A stretch of DNA of 26,300 nt from a virus, in the IMG/VR virus record IMGVR_UViG_3300006919_000369, positions 1 through 26,300 of that record, one strand, 5' to 3'. This document shows positions 10,109 through 17,195 of the stretch, piece by piece (the first letter of the stretch is position 1; each line of letters begins with the position of its first letter). A program made the translations under genes and the position numbers. The notes under the pieces were generated by a model. That model was given only the letters and a program-made list of their open reading frames with translations. It did not search any database and had not been told where the DNA came from.

Positions 10109-10515
10109 TCAGCTTTCTCCTTATTTTTATTTTTACGAATTACCACAGTATACTCACTTGTTGTTTGTAAACCGGGTGGAACTAAGTCAGGGTTTTCTGC
10201 TAAAAACTCCTTAACATTACCTTGACACAAACGTTTCTCCATTAACTCTAAAGCATTATTGTCTTTTAAAAACTTATACATATTAGGCCAATCGCTTGTC
10301 CAATATCTAGACTTTAATGATCTTGTTAATGTGCCAGCGTTTGTTTTAATGCTTGATACATTTAACTTTTCACAAGCTTCATTTAATGCGTTCTGCACAT
10401 GAGCTCTTTTCTCTTTGATGTCTTTTATTTTAGATTCAAGATCAGCAATAGCTTCACGCATATTGATATCAGCTTGCATTAACTTCTCAAGCTTGTTATC
10501 TTCAAATTCTTCCAT
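10105..10515 (-). CDS. Coiled-coil replication-module protein, 136 aa
   Basis: The N-terminal 50 residues form a clear charged coiled coil (MREAIADLESKIKDIKEKRA and onward). A globular part follows with NAGTLTRSLKSRYWTSDW, an alpha-helical stretch NALELMEKRL, then NPDLVPPGLQTTSEYTVVIRK. The coil-plus-YxVxxRK layout resembles the Gp157-like group of phage recombination or replication accessory proteins, but I recognise only the layout. A strong ribosome binding site (AGGAGAG) lies 5 nt before the ATG and a promoter lies 30-58 nt upstream, so this is the first gene of the operon that also makes the SSB-like protein, the HTH protein and the primase-helicase. It overlaps the SSB-like gene by ATGA. 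Confidence 0.7.
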   Translation of the reverse strand: MEEFEDNKLEKLMQADINMREAIADLESKIKDIKEKRAHVQNALNEACEKLNVSSIKTNAGTLTRSLKSRYWTSDWPNMYKFLKDNNALELMEKRLCQGNVKEFLAENPDLVPPGLQTTSEYTVVIRKNKNKEKAE

Positions 10516-10577
10516 GAACTCTCCTATTTATTAACTTGACTTTATATAGTATCAGCTTTGTTAACTTTGTCAAGTAT
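10516..10577 (-). promoter_or_regulatory. Leftward sigma70-like promoter of the SSB/primase operon
   Basis: On the minus strand, TTGACA (10568-10573) is followed after 16 bp by TACTAT (10546-10551), predicting a start near 10539, about 24 nt ahead of the ATG at 10515. The -35 region is continuous with a copy of the + strand motif GTTAACTTTGT (10560-10570), which reads ACAAAGTTAAC on the transcribed strand. This is the only intergenic gap in the replication operon. Confidence 0.6.
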
Positions 10578-12134
10578 TTAAATACCAATTTCTTCTTTAA
10601 ATAAATCAATTAGTTTGTCGTGATTTTTTATTTTTTGACTTAAGTATTTGTATATTTTTTTCTCTACCGGACTTCCTTGTAAGTGCACCACGGTCATTGG
10701 GTTTTTTTGTCCAGCTCTATCAATCCTAGCACAACATTGAATGTAAGTTTCTACGGAAACAACAGGCGTCCAAAACACAGCTACGTTTGCAGCGTGTAAT
10801 GTAATGCCATGTGACGCAGCTTGAGGTTGTATAATTAGTATTCTAGGACTTTCTTTTTCTTGAAAGTTTTTAATTATTTGTGTTCTTCTTCCTGCTGATA
10901 CACCACCATGAATTGAATCGCAAGATATTTTATCTTTGGTAAGTTTGTCAGTTAGCTTATCGATAATGCTTCTAAATGCACAAAAAATAATGACTTTTTG
11001 ACTGGCTTCTTCTATAATTTCTTTTAAAACATTGTATCTACTAGAGTAATCAAACTCTACTACCGATCTATCTGCTGTATACGCAGCTCCAGAGCTAACT
11101 TGGAGAAGTTTTGTTAACATGGTTGCTGCGTTGACGGCAGATACTTCTTCTTGACCTATCTCAATAATCATTTCTTTTTTAAGTTTATTGTAATAAGTTT
11201 TTTGTTCTGGAGTTAACTCTACATCTCTTTCTGTATACATAATGTCAGGCAAATCAAGACATTGTCTTTTTTCAAATCTTACAGCTGGTTGTAGAGTTTT
11301 ATGAACTATGGCTTCTGCTTGAGGTCTCGCAACCCAAGTAAACTGGCTTATCTTTTGCATAACCATATCTTTAAATGTTCCAGCGTATCGTGGGACAGAG
11401 TTAGGATTAATTAACTTAGCTAAACCATAAGCATCAAACGGAGATTGACATGCTGGTGTTCCTGTTAATAACCAAACCCATGTTGTTTCATCAATAATTT
11501 TATTTATTGATTTCCATCTTCTTGTTTTAACGTTTTTAATGTAGTTAGCTTCGTCAATAACAATAAGATCAAAGTTACCTTTGATTATTTCTTTTTCCAT
11601 TATGTTAACGCCGTCGTAATTAATAATCACTACGTCAGTGTTTTCTTTAAATACTTTTTTTCTTTGTTCTGTAGTTCCGTGTGCAACACCTACTGTTCTG
11701 TGCATAGCTGTTTTAAAAAAGTCAGCTTGCCATGCTGGTTGCATAATAGACAAAGGACAAATAACTAACATTCTGTTAACTTTGTTTTTGTTTTTTAAAT
11801 AATCATATGCCCATATAACAGAAGATGTTTTACCTGTGCCTGCTTCATTTAAACAGTATGCTCGTTTGTGTGCAGATAAGAACTCAGAAGTTGTTACTTG
11901 ATGTTTAAAAGGTTTGAATATTCCTGGCCATTCATATTCTTTGTTTATAGGTGATGGAGGGTTTTTAAGTTTTAATGAACTTAATTCTAATACTTCGTCT
12001 AAACCCCAATTAACAATAACTTGTGATACACCGTTGTCATATGTTTTTACTAATTTACTTTTTTCAATCTTTTCTAAAATTAAATCAGGGTTAGTAGTAT
12101 TTACAATAATGGCCTTATCTTTGTATAACTCCAT
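10578..12134 (-). CDS. SNF2-family DEAD/DEAH-type helicase/translocase
   Basis: The 518-residue protein is a superfamily 2 ATPase with SNF2-type motifs: motif I NEAGTGKT (96-103), motif II DEAN (194-197), motif III LLTGTPACQSP (222-232), and in the second RecA lobe VIIFCAF, IHGGVSAGRR and the motif VI region CARIDRAGQ. DEAN in place of DEAH and the TGTP-plus-RxDRxGQ pattern are typical of small phage SNF2 helicases found with PolA, RecB-like and VRR-NUC genes. These probably act as dsDNA translocases in replication or recombination. It is shorter than chromatin remodellers and has no accessory domains. The start overlaps the 46-aa gene upstream by TAATG. It contains one copy of GTTAACTTTGT (11775-11785), coding K-V-N. 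Confidence 0.92.
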   Translation of the reverse strand: MELYKDKAIIVNTTNPDLILEKIEKSKLVKTYDNGVSQVIVNWGLDEVLELSSLKLKNPPSPINKEYEWPGIFKPFKHQVTTSEFLSAHKRAYCLNEAGTGKTSSVIWAYDYLKNKNKVNRMLVICPLSIMQPAWQADFFKTAMHRTVGVAHGTTEQRKKVFKENTDVVIINYDGVNIMEKEIIKGNFDLIVIDEANYIKNVKTRRWKSINKIIDETTWVWLLTGTPACQSPFDAYGLAKLINPNSVPRYAGTFKDMVMQKISQFTWVARPQAEAIVHKTLQPAVRFEKRQCLDLPDIMYTERDVELTPEQKTYYNKLKKEMIIEIGQEEVSAVNAATMLTKLLQVSSGAAYTADRSVVEFDYSSRYNVLKEIIEEASQKVIIFCAFRSIIDKLTDKLTKDKISCDSIHGGVSAGRRTQIIKNFQEKESPRILIIQPQAASHGITLHAANVAVFWTPVVSVETYIQCCARIDRAGQKNPMTVVHLQGSPVEKKIYKYLSQKIKNHDKLIDLFKEEIGI

Positions 12135-12274
12135 TATTTACCTTGTCCACGATATTTTTTAAAGCATTTTTTTAATGATTTATTCATAGCACTTGTCTTC
12201 GGTCTACGACCACCTTGTGATGTTCGCTTATGTAAAGACTCATGAGCTTTTTCACTTCTAACTATTTTTGCCAT
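12134..12274 (-). CDS. Tiny basic conserved phage protein, 46 aa
   Basis: The product begins MAKIVRSEKAHESLHKRTS and ends KKYRGQGK. It is strongly basic, and HESLHKRTS with a C-terminal YRGQG matches a small protein I associate with marine phage genomes. It has no known activity. The TAATG overlap with the SNF2 helicase start (12132-12136) supports real, coupled translation. The basic composition suggests nucleic-acid binding, which is only inference. Confidence 0.65.
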   Translation of the reverse strand: MAKIVRSEKAHESLHKRTSQGGRRPKTSAMNKSLKKCFKKYRGQGK

Positions 12275-12318
12275 TTTTTAGTTCCATATCTATTAAAATA
12301 ATTATCATCAAATTTCAT
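12262..12318 (-). CDS. Possible 18-aa peptide between two small genes
   Basis: An 18-codon ORF, product MKFDDNYFNRYGTKKWQK, starts by ATGA overlap with the 35-aa gene and overlaps the start of the 46-aa gene by 13 nt. The exact fit between neighbouring stops and starts is what suggests translation. It may only be a coupling leader that carries ribosomes to the next gene. There is no independent support. Confidence 0.3.
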   Translation of the reverse strand: MKFDDNYFNRYGTKKWQK

Positions 12319-12422
12319 TTCTTTTCCTCTTTCTTTTTGTTTCCAAAAATTCTATCGTAGTTCTCATCAAACTTCTTTTTGTTAGTAGGTCTTTGTTGAC
12401 TACCTTTTCCACCATCACCCAT
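12315..12422 (-). CDS. Tiny conserved phage protein, 35 aa
   Basis: The product reads MGDGGKGSQQRPTNKKKFD and then ENYDRIFGNKKKEEKK. The GKGS-QRP opening and the D-R-I-F-G core match a very small protein that recurs in marine phage genomes and has no known function. It starts by TAATG overlap with the oxygenase gene stop (12420-12424). It is highly charged and probably disordered apart from the NYDRIFG segment. Confidence 0.6.
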   Translation of the reverse strand: MGDGGKGSQQRPTNKKKFDENYDRIFGNKKKEEKK

Positions 12423-13045
12423 TACCAAAATACCTCCATTCTGTTGTTGCGTCTTATTAAATGTCCTTGCATTGTAATTCTAAAATCTCTAGGTTTATAT
12501 TCTTTAAACCCTGCTATCCTGTGTAATGTTTTACCATCATGCCACAACATAACTTTTTCTTTATAGGGTAAATAATGATGCTCTTTTTCTATAATATAGT
12601 CAATACCTGCACCTGATTCAGGTATTATTATTGGAACAGTAAAAGTGCTTGGATCGATATCAGGTAAACCTAAAGTTATGTGTGGGTAATCTTGGTGCCA
12701 ATTACCTGCAATAGTTAAAAACTTTTCGTCTGATGGAAAAATATGAAAACCTGGGTAGCATAGATCTTCAGCTAAAACTACTTCTTCATCTAACTCATCT
12801 TGTAGTGTATGTAATATTGTTTTGTATAAACCTACAAAGTTATCATACAACAAGGCATTCATAGCTTTTTGTTTTTCTTTGTATTGAGGAGTTTTACCAT
12901 CTAGGTAAGCACTTCTACCTAAAGTATAAAAAGGATATTCAGTTGATCTTGGTATCCAGTATTCAGACAGCATAAATAATCTACGTAAAGTATTTAGTTT
13001 ATCAAAAGCTAGTCTGTGTTCTGTCCCAAATAAATTATTTTTCAC
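12422..13045 (-). CDS. Probable 2-oxoglutarate/Fe(II)-dependent oxygenase
   Basis: The 207-residue protein shows the facial-triad pattern of 2OG-Fe(II) dioxygenases: H117-x-D119 in NWHQDYPH and a distal H175 in GKTLHRIAGF, followed by R189 in RDFRITMQGH at the place of the 2OG-binding arginine. The spacing of about 56 residues between HxD and the distal His fits the family, and the segments between (VPIIIPESG, YKEKVMLWHDG) look like the jelly-roll strands. Enzymes of this class hydroxylate nucleic acids, proteins or small molecules; the substrate here cannot be told. The start overlaps the 51-aa gene by 11 nt and the stop overlaps the next gene by TAATG. Similar oxygenases are common in marine phages. 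The distant fold match keeps confidence moderate. Confidence 0.5.
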   Translation of the reverse strand: MKNNLFGTEHRLAFDKLNTLRRLFMLSEYWIPRSTEYPFYTLGRSAYLDGKTPQYKEKQKAMNALLYDNFVGLYKTILHTLQDELDEEVVLAEDLCYPGFHIFPSDEKFLTIAGNWHQDYPHITLGLPDIDPSTFTVPIIIPESGAGIDYIIEKEHHYLPYKEKVMLWHDGKTLHRIAGFKEYKPRDFRITMQGHLIRRNNRMEVFW

Positions 13046-13190
13046 TAATAAGCTTTCTAAGATGTAACTTCATTAAAGCTTCTCGTTCGGTTCTAGGAGC
13101 TAAATCTACAGCGTTGTGAGGTTCAAAAAACCTGTAGCCTTTTTTAAGATTTTTCTTCCAAATGCTCAAAGTTTTTTTGTTTATTTTCAT
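13035..13190 (-). CDS. Small basic protein, 51 aa, unknown function
   Basis: I place the start at 13190 (MKINKKTLSIWKKNLKKGYR) because AAAGGA lies a few bases upstream; a longer reading from 13241 would overlap the DUF1289 gene by almost 100 nt. The product is Lys/Arg-rich with a predicted C-terminal helix (REALMKLHLRKLISEK). It overlaps the 3' end of the DUF1289 gene by 47 nt and the oxygenase start by 11 nt. No family recognised. Confidence 0.5.
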   Translation of the reverse strand: MKINKKTLSIWKKNLKKGYRFFEPHNAVDLAPRTEREALMKLHLRKLISEK

Positions 13191-13353
13191 ACGTTTTCCT
13201 TTCTTTTTTAATCTGTCTAATTCTAGTTTTTCGTTCTTCATCTGTCATGTAAATCCATTTTTCTAAATCTTCGTATGTTCTAAAACAACTTACACATCTA
13301 GGTTCACCATCTACTTCTTGATACCTACATATGTTAACACATGGTGTATTCAT
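13144..13353 (-). CDS. DUF1289 family zinc-binding-type protein
   Basis: The 69-residue product opens MNTPCVNICRYQEVDG with Cys5, Cys9, Cys20 and Cys23 (C-x3-C-x10-C-x2-C). An aromatic-rich helix follows (TYEDLEKWIYMTDEERKTRI). This is the pattern of DUF1289, a small protein family common in proteobacteria and occasionally in their phages, thought to bind metal (Fe-S or Zn) but of unknown function. It is the first gene after the terminator at 13.4 kb, so it heads the leftward unit that includes the oxygenase and the SNF2 helicase. AGAGG lies 9-10 nt upstream of the ATG. The C-terminal 20 residues are Lys/Glu-rich and run over the next gene. Confidence 0.8.
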   Translation of the reverse strand: MNTPCVNICRYQEVDGEPRCVSCFRTYEDLEKWIYMTDEERKTRIRQIKKERKTYENKQKNFEHLEEKS

Positions 13354-13369
13354 ATTCTTTAACCTCTTT

Positions 13370-13397
13370 ATAATACAGGATTTCTTGACAAATGCAA
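13370..13397 (-). promoter_or_regulatory. Possible leftward promoter for the DUF1289 unit
   Basis: On the minus strand TTGCAT (13392-13397) is separated by 16 bp from TATTAT (13370-13375). It lies between the terminator and the DUF1289 ATG, where a promoter is needed. The predicted leader is very short (about 10 nt), which weakens the call. Confidence 0.35.
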
Positions 13398-13403
13398 GTG
13401 ATA

Positions 13404-13450
13404 AAAGAAAAACGCACTAACTGAAAGGAATTTAAAGATTAGTGCGTTTT
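13404..13450 (-). terminator. Rho-independent terminator after the HNH gene
   Basis: A perfect 12-bp inverted repeat, AAAACGCACTAA (13409-13420) and TTAGTGCGTTTT (13439-13450), encloses an 18-nt loop. In the leftward direction it runs into TTTTTCTTTT, a proper U tract. It lies 25 nt beyond the stop of the HNH gene and ends the PolA unit. It is the only clear intrinsic terminator I see in the leftward 20 kb. Confidence 0.85.
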
Positions 13451-13474
13451 AGTGGCATGGTTATTAGAACCCAC

Positions 13475-13783
13475 TCATGCCTTGGGTTTTTTTGTAGTCT
13501 TTTTCTTTGCGTATTTTTTACCTACTACATTCTTTATCATAGAGCTGTCGCCATTTCTAGGAAAAGAACTGTTTTTTCCAAAGTCTCTAATTCTTAGATT
13601 AGATGTTGTGTTAGAGCCACCTTTGCTTAAAGGTTGTTTGTGGTCTACTGCTTTACCATCACCTTTTTTTACTTTACCTAATCTTTCCATCATGCGTCTA
13701 GCTTTATTTCTAGCCACTCGTTTTTTTATTTGATCAGGCTTACTTTTATATTCTCTGTTTTCTTTTTGATAATCTCTAGCCAT
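13475..13783 (-). CDS. HNH-type endonuclease-like protein
   Basis: The 102-residue basic protein carries an HNH-like core, AVDHKQPLSKGGSNTTSNLR, with Asp47-His48 and Asn62 in the expected places. The final motif residue is unclear: the usual C-x2-C knuckles and terminal H/N are replaced by RIRDFGKNSSFPRNG, so activity is not assured. The N-terminal Lys/Arg-rich helix (KKRVARNKARRMMERL) could bind DNA and the C-terminus is a poly-Lys tail. It starts by TAATG overlap with the RecB/Cas4-like nuclease and ends the PolA unit before the terminator. Phage HNH proteins of this size act as homing, packaging or recombination nucleases. Its place inside the replication operon favours a resident accessory nuclease. 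Confidence 0.75.
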   Translation of the reverse strand: MARDYQKENREYKSKPDQIKKRVARNKARRMMERLGKVKKGDGKAVDHKQPLSKGGSNTTSNLRIRDFGKNSSFPRNGDSSMIKNVVGKKYAKKKTTKKPKA

Positions 13784-14454
13784 TATTTACCCCAATGTGG
13801 ACACCCTTGAACTGGACAAAACTTTTTGCACGCAAAGTTTGGCACTGGATTAAATACTTCTGTGTCATAAGCTACATCCATACGCTGTATTAATCTTGAC
13901 CACTCTGCATACATGTCGTCAATGTTAGTTATATTATACTCTTGTTTTATAATATCTTTACATACTAAATAAATTAAACCAGCTTTAATTGTTTGTATTT
14001 CAGGAAAGTGTTTAAACACACCAACACTAAGTAGGCCTAATTGTTTTGGATCAGCATACTGACTATTTTTACCTGTTTTATAATCAATCATGGTTGCTAT
14101 TTTTTTATCTTTGTCAATAATTAATAAGTCAACAGCCCCACGCCACCATACATTGTCATCAAAAAAACCACAAGGTTCTAAATCTTTGGTTAAACCTAGT
14201 TTTAATTCACATTGTTTCTCCCCAGGAATTTCATTTAGTTTATCTAATATTGTTTTAAATTCACTAAATTTATCAGGTAGAGGGACTCCGTCTCTTATGT
14301 AAAGTTCGGCTGCTTTGTGAACTTCGTTACCGTATAAGAAATGTTTTTGGTTTGGATCTTGTTTTATATCTTTAGCTACATACAAATGAAAATATTGTTT
14401 AGGACATTTTTCAAATGTAGTTGCACTAGAGTAAGACCATGTGTATTTAGCCAT
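13783..14454 (-). CDS. RecB/Cas4-like PD-(D/E)XK exonuclease with Fe-S cysteines
   Basis: The 223-residue protein shows the RecB/Cas4 nuclease motifs: GNEVH (42-46), E83 in CELKLGL, GAVD (106-109), MIDYKTGK (122-129, catalytic D124 and K126) and a QL pair at 138-139. Cys17 (FEKCPKQYFHLY) and Cys209, Cys213, Cys218 (ACKKFCPVQGCPHW) are placed like the four iron-sulfur ligands of Cas4 and AddB-type nucleases. Such enzymes resect DNA ends in recombination and replication. Stop/start overlaps of the TAATG type link it to PolA before it and HNH after it. There are no cas genes or CRISPR repeats nearby, so a phage recombination role is far likelier than CRISPR adaptation. Confidence 0.87.
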   Translation of the reverse strand: MAKYTWSYSSATTFEKCPKQYFHLYVAKDIKQDPNQKHFLYGNEVHKAAELYIRDGVPLPDKFSEFKTILDKLNEIPGEKQCELKLGLTKDLEPCGFFDDNVWWRGAVDLLIIDKDKKIATMIDYKTGKNSQYADPKQLGLLSVGVFKHFPEIQTIKAGLIYLVCKDIIKQEYNITNIDDMYAEWSRLIQRMDVAYDTEVFNPVPNFACKKFCPVQGCPHWGK

Positions 14455-16286
14455 TATTTTGCATCCATATAGTTATCCCCAACTCCAATTTCACAGTCGA
14501 GGGGTAAGTCTTCGCACCATTCAGAAGCAGAAGTCATACACTGCTTTACGTATGATACACAATCGTTAACTTCGTTATCTTTACATAGCATAACAAGTTC
14601 ATCATGCACAGTCATTACTACAGGGTATTTTTTAGACACAGCTATAAGTTGGTCTGCAATAATATCTCTAGCTAATGATTGTATACATCTTTGGAATGTT
14701 TTAGCAGGGTGTATGTATTCAGGAACAATAGTTCTACCCATTAACTTGTCATATACCCATGACTCCCTACCATTTTCGTTTACAATTTTTCTTAAGTTAG
14801 GTAAACCTAAAATCATTTTGTTTGGCTTAAGCATTCCTTTCTTAGGTATTCCTGATATTATACCACGATTGCCCATTGTGTAATGTTTGTTTGTATGTAT
14901 AGCCTCTAGCATTGTGCCAGCATCGTTCCATGCTTGAACTAACTTTGGGTTTGAATCACGATAGTGGTATACAATATTTTTAATCTCATCTAAATCTTTT
15001 TCTACCCCACCTTGTTTTAATATTGCATGCATTTTGTTTGCACCAACACCATAAATACCAGAAAGGTTAACTACTTTAAATATAAATCGTAAATCTTTAT
15101 CTACTAAATCATAAGTAATGTGCATTATATCTGCTGCTGATTTTTTATATAAATCCACACCATTTTTAATCATCTCTATTTTGTCATAGTCTCCAGCAAA
15201 CCAATAAGCTAATCGTAATTCAATGTTACTTAAATCACTAGCTACAAGTTTATAACCTTTTGGTGCACATATAGCTCTTCGTAACTCAGAAGTTCTCGGT
15301 AGATTTTGTAAATTAATCCCATCTACACCCGACCACCTATGGCTTATTACAGCTCCAGAATATTTTAATGGAACAGGTAGCTTTCCCCTATTAGCAATAG
15401 CTATAAAGTTTTCTGTGCGTGTTTCTTCTATAGTAGACTTGTTACCTATTCTTGCCGCTGCTAATGTTTGAACGTATGGATCTTCATGGTTTAATAGTTC
15501 TTTAAAGCCTTCATCTGTTTTAGCAAAAGCATATGTTTCTTTACCTGTAGTAGGGCTAATCTTCATAGGTGGATTTATGTTCATGCTTATTAACAACTCA
15601 GCAAATTGAGGGTTACTCATTAATATACTTTTGTCCACTGCAACCTTACTTAAAAGTTCTTCTTTTGTTGCTTTTGTTTTTGCTAAATGTTTTATTAACA
15701 GTGCTTTATTTATATATAGTTTAGGCTCTGTAAACATTCTTATTGTAAGATCAATTAGTTTGAGTTCTTTTTGTGTAAAGTTATTTACTAGTGAAAAGAA
15801 AAGATCATATGTTAGTTGAACGTCGTTTATACAATAGTTACCGTATGCTTGAAGTTCATTTGGAGTAAAGTCTAGCCTGTGTTTTCCCAGAGCATCTAAT
15901 ACTTCGGTTCCTTTTTGTCCTAAGTTGTATATACTTGATAAGTTTTTAAGTGATACTGATTCTGTTAACCCATGAATTATTATTCCCATACTCATAGTGT
16001 CAAACAAACCTTTAGGGTTTATATCAAATATCCAGTTTAATATTGCAGCGTCAAACCTCATGTTATGCCCTAACACAAATTTGTCTTGCATGTTAAATGA
16101 ATCTAGAAAAGATTTTATTTCAGAATGTGTTCCAGAAAACCATTGAGGTTCTTTATTGAATTCTTTTACAGCTACACCTATAGTTTCAAATTGAGGGTCT
16201 CTTATATATTCTTCTGTTGTGTATTTTCTGAGTCCGTATGTTTTATCGTAGTATGTTTCAAAGTCAATCGTTATTAGATTCTTCAT
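14454..16286 (-). CDS. Family A DNA polymerase with 3'-5' exonuclease domain
   Basis: The 610-residue replicative polymerase starts immediately with exonuclease motif I (TIDFETYYD, D8 and E10). Exo II is GHNMRFD (73-79) and exo III YCINDVQ (Y151, D155). The polymerase domain has motif A SDLSNIELR (D351, E356), motif B R400-x3-K404-x7-Y412-G, and motif C VHDELV (H561, D562, E563). All catalytic residues are present, so proofreading and synthesis should both work. No 5'-3' exonuclease domain is present, as usual in phage PolA. AAAGGAATAG precedes the ATG. It overlaps the zinc-ribbon gene upstream by 23 nt and the RecB/Cas4-like gene downstream by TAATG. Confidence 0.96.
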   Translation of the reverse strand: MKNLITIDFETYYDKTYGLRKYTTEEYIRDPQFETIGVAVKEFNKEPQWFSGTHSEIKSFLDSFNMQDKFVLGHNMRFDAAILNWIFDINPKGLFDTMSMGIIIHGLTESVSLKNLSSIYNLGQKGTEVLDALGKHRLDFTPNELQAYGNYCINDVQLTYDLFFSLVNNFTQKELKLIDLTIRMFTEPKLYINKALLIKHLAKTKATKEELLSKVAVDKSILMSNPQFAELLISMNINPPMKISPTTGKETYAFAKTDEGFKELLNHEDPYVQTLAAARIGNKSTIEETRTENFIAIANRGKLPVPLKYSGAVISHRWSGVDGINLQNLPRTSELRRAICAPKGYKLVASDLSNIELRLAYWFAGDYDKIEMIKNGVDLYKKSAADIMHITYDLVDKDLRFIFKVVNLSGIYGVGANKMHAILKQGGVEKDLDEIKNIVYHYRDSNPKLVQAWNDAGTMLEAIHTNKHYTMGNRGIISGIPKKGMLKPNKMILGLPNLRKIVNENGRESWVYDKLMGRTIVPEYIHPAKTFQRCIQSLARDIIADQLIAVSKKYPVVMTVHDELVMLCKDNEVNDCVSYVKQCMTSASEWCEDLPLDCEIGVGDNYMDAK

Positions 16287-16443
16287 CTATTCCTTTCTGT
16301 TTTCCTTTCTTGCAAAAACCATGAGCAGTGTAAAAATCTAAACCACACCACCATTTATTCTTGTCTTTTATATGTGCTCTATCACCACACACATTACAAA
16401 CCTGTTTTGTATTATCTTCTTTTATTATAATACTCCCAGTCAT
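16264..16443 (-). CDS. Small zinc-ribbon protein upstream of PolA
   Basis: From the ATG at 16443 the product has 59 residues with CNVCGDRAHIKDKNKWWCGLD and a later Cys (C-x2-C-x13-C-x11-C), a probable zinc ribbon, then an acidic tail. An earlier in-frame ATG at 16494 would add 17 residues and overlap the neighbouring zinc-finger gene by 83 nt, so I prefer the shorter form, although its ribosome binding site is weak. It overlaps PolA by 23 nt. The function is unknown; nucleic-acid or protein binding is likely. Confidence 0.6.
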   Translation of the reverse strand: MTGSIIIKEDNTKQVCNVCGDRAHIKDKNKWWCGLDFYTAHGFCKKGKQKGIDEESNND

Positions 16444-16606
16444 CTGCACATTCTTTGTTACACCAGCGTCTGTCTTTTGGTATAAAATCACCACAGTTTA
16501 AACATTGTCCTGTTCCTTCAATAGAAGTTTCTTCGTTAGCATATTTACGTCTAAGCATCTCTTCTATTTCTAATCGTTCTTGTGTTCTATCTATGTCGTC
16601 TGACAT
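16412..16606 (-). CDS. Small treble-clef zinc-finger protein
   Basis: The 64-residue product has a helical N-terminus (ERLEIEEMLRRKYANEE) and a zinc finger, CLNCGDFIPKDRRWCNKECADD (C-x2-C-x10-C-x3-C), close to the DksA/TraR and DUF2116 types. Phage proteins of this kind bind nucleic acid or RNA polymerase; which applies here is unknown. AAGGGG lies 8-9 nt upstream of the ATG. It is the first gene after one copy of the 30-bp GCACAAATTAAGA dyad, so it heads the PolA unit. Confidence 0.7.
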   Translation of the reverse strand: MSDDIDRTQERLEIEEMLRRKYANEETSIEGTGQCLNCGDFIPKDRRWCNKECADDWEYYNKRR

Positions 16607-16621
16607 CGGTCATACCCCTTG

Positions 16622-16651
16622 GCACAAATTAAGATTTTTCTTATTTTGTGC
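16622..16651 (-). promoter_or_regulatory. Leader dyad copy 4 (before the PolA unit)
   Basis: Left arm GCACAAATTAAGA (16622-16634), 4-nt spacer TTTT, right arm TCTTATTTTGTGC (16639-16651); one mismatch in 13 pairs. It lies 15 nt upstream of the ATG of the zinc-finger gene and overlaps the last codons of the DUF3310 gene. No convincing promoter is seen just upstream of it. Confidence 0.75.
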
Positions 16652-16877
16652 TCTTTTTATTTCTTATAATTAGTCTTAGTTTTTGAAGATAATAGTCACA
16701 TTTATCTAAATCTTCTATTCCGTTCTTCCTTGAGAATCTCCAAATGTATTTAATTACATTAGCTACGCATACAGCTACAATTCCTACTAAGCCCATCGTT
16801 GCTGAATCAATAGCATCAATACATTCTACTTTACCTTGGGTATAATGAGAAGGTTTATTTACATTATCATTTTTCAT
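16641..16877 (-). CDS. DUF3310 family protein
   Basis: The 78-residue product matches DUF3310: NKPSHYTQGKVECIDAID, a middle hydrophobic stretch, then NVIKYIWRFSRKNGIEDLDKCDYYLQKL. The HY-x2-G-x-E/K-ID and N-V-I-K-Y-x-W-R motifs are diagnostic. The family is very common in phages, often beside nucleotide-metabolism or replication genes, and its biochemical role is not established. The start overlaps the VRR-NUC gene by 11 nt, which suggests coupling. The 3' end runs into the leader dyad of the next unit. Confidence 0.88.
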   Translation of the reverse strand: MKNDNVNKPSHYTQGKVECIDAIDSATMGLVGIVAVCVANVIKYIWRFSRKNGIEDLDKCDYYLQKLRLIIRNKKSTK

Positions 16878-17178
16878 TTATGGTTTGCTTTCCTGTTAAC
16901 ATCATTTCTAAAATGTCAACATTGTGTTCGTTGATTATATATGCTTTACCTTTAGCTTCTTCAATAAGGTTTAGATTTTTTATTTGTAATTTGGTTGGTG
17001 TATTTTTATTGGCTTTGCATTCAATACCTATAAACTTGCCTTTGTAACAGGCAACTATATCAGGCACACCTGACTGCATGTAGCCACTAGCGACAGGGAA
17101 AAAATAGTATGCCCCAATCTTTTTCAAGACTAGGACACACTTATCTTTAACCCACTTTTCAGTGATTTTTTTAGACAT
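16867..17178 (-). CDS. VRR-NUC domain nuclease
   Basis: The 103-residue protein is a minimal PD-(D/E)XK nuclease: GVPDIVACYKGKFIGIECKA places D40, E53 and K55 exactly as in the VRR-NUC family, and Q65 follows in TKLQIKN. Stand-alone phage VRR-NUC proteins probably resolve branched DNA or Holliday-type junctions in replication or packaging, as in siphophage replication modules with SNF2 and PolA. The start codon sits at the base of a small hairpin (17177-17195) formed with the end of the gene upstream, which could make its translation depend on that gene. Confidence 0.9.
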   Translation of the reverse strand: MSKKITEKWVKDKCVLVLKKIGAYYFFPVASGYMQSGVPDIVACYKGKFIGIECKANKNTPTKLQIKNLNLIEEAKGKAYIINEHNVDILEMMLTGKQTINEK

Positions 17179-17195
17179 GTTATCTAAGATAACAT
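17177..17195 (-). promoter_or_regulatory. Hairpin over the VRR-NUC start codon
   Basis: The transcript carries AUGUUAUC, a 3-nt loop and GAUAACAU, a perfect 8-bp stem. The stem includes the stop codon of the 97-aa gene and the first bases of the VRR-NUC AUG. Ribosomes finishing the upstream gene would open it, a usual arrangement for translational coupling. Confidence 0.45.

Noticed and set aside
13191-13241. Longer N-terminus for the 51-aa gene
   Set aside because: It would overlap the DUF1289 gene by almost 100 nt, while the ATG at 13190 has its own AAAGGA.
16622-16651. Leader dyads as intrinsic terminators
   Set aside because: They are AT-rich, imperfect and mostly lack a following T tract in the leftward direction; they also lie directly before ribosome binding sites, two of them just after promoters.
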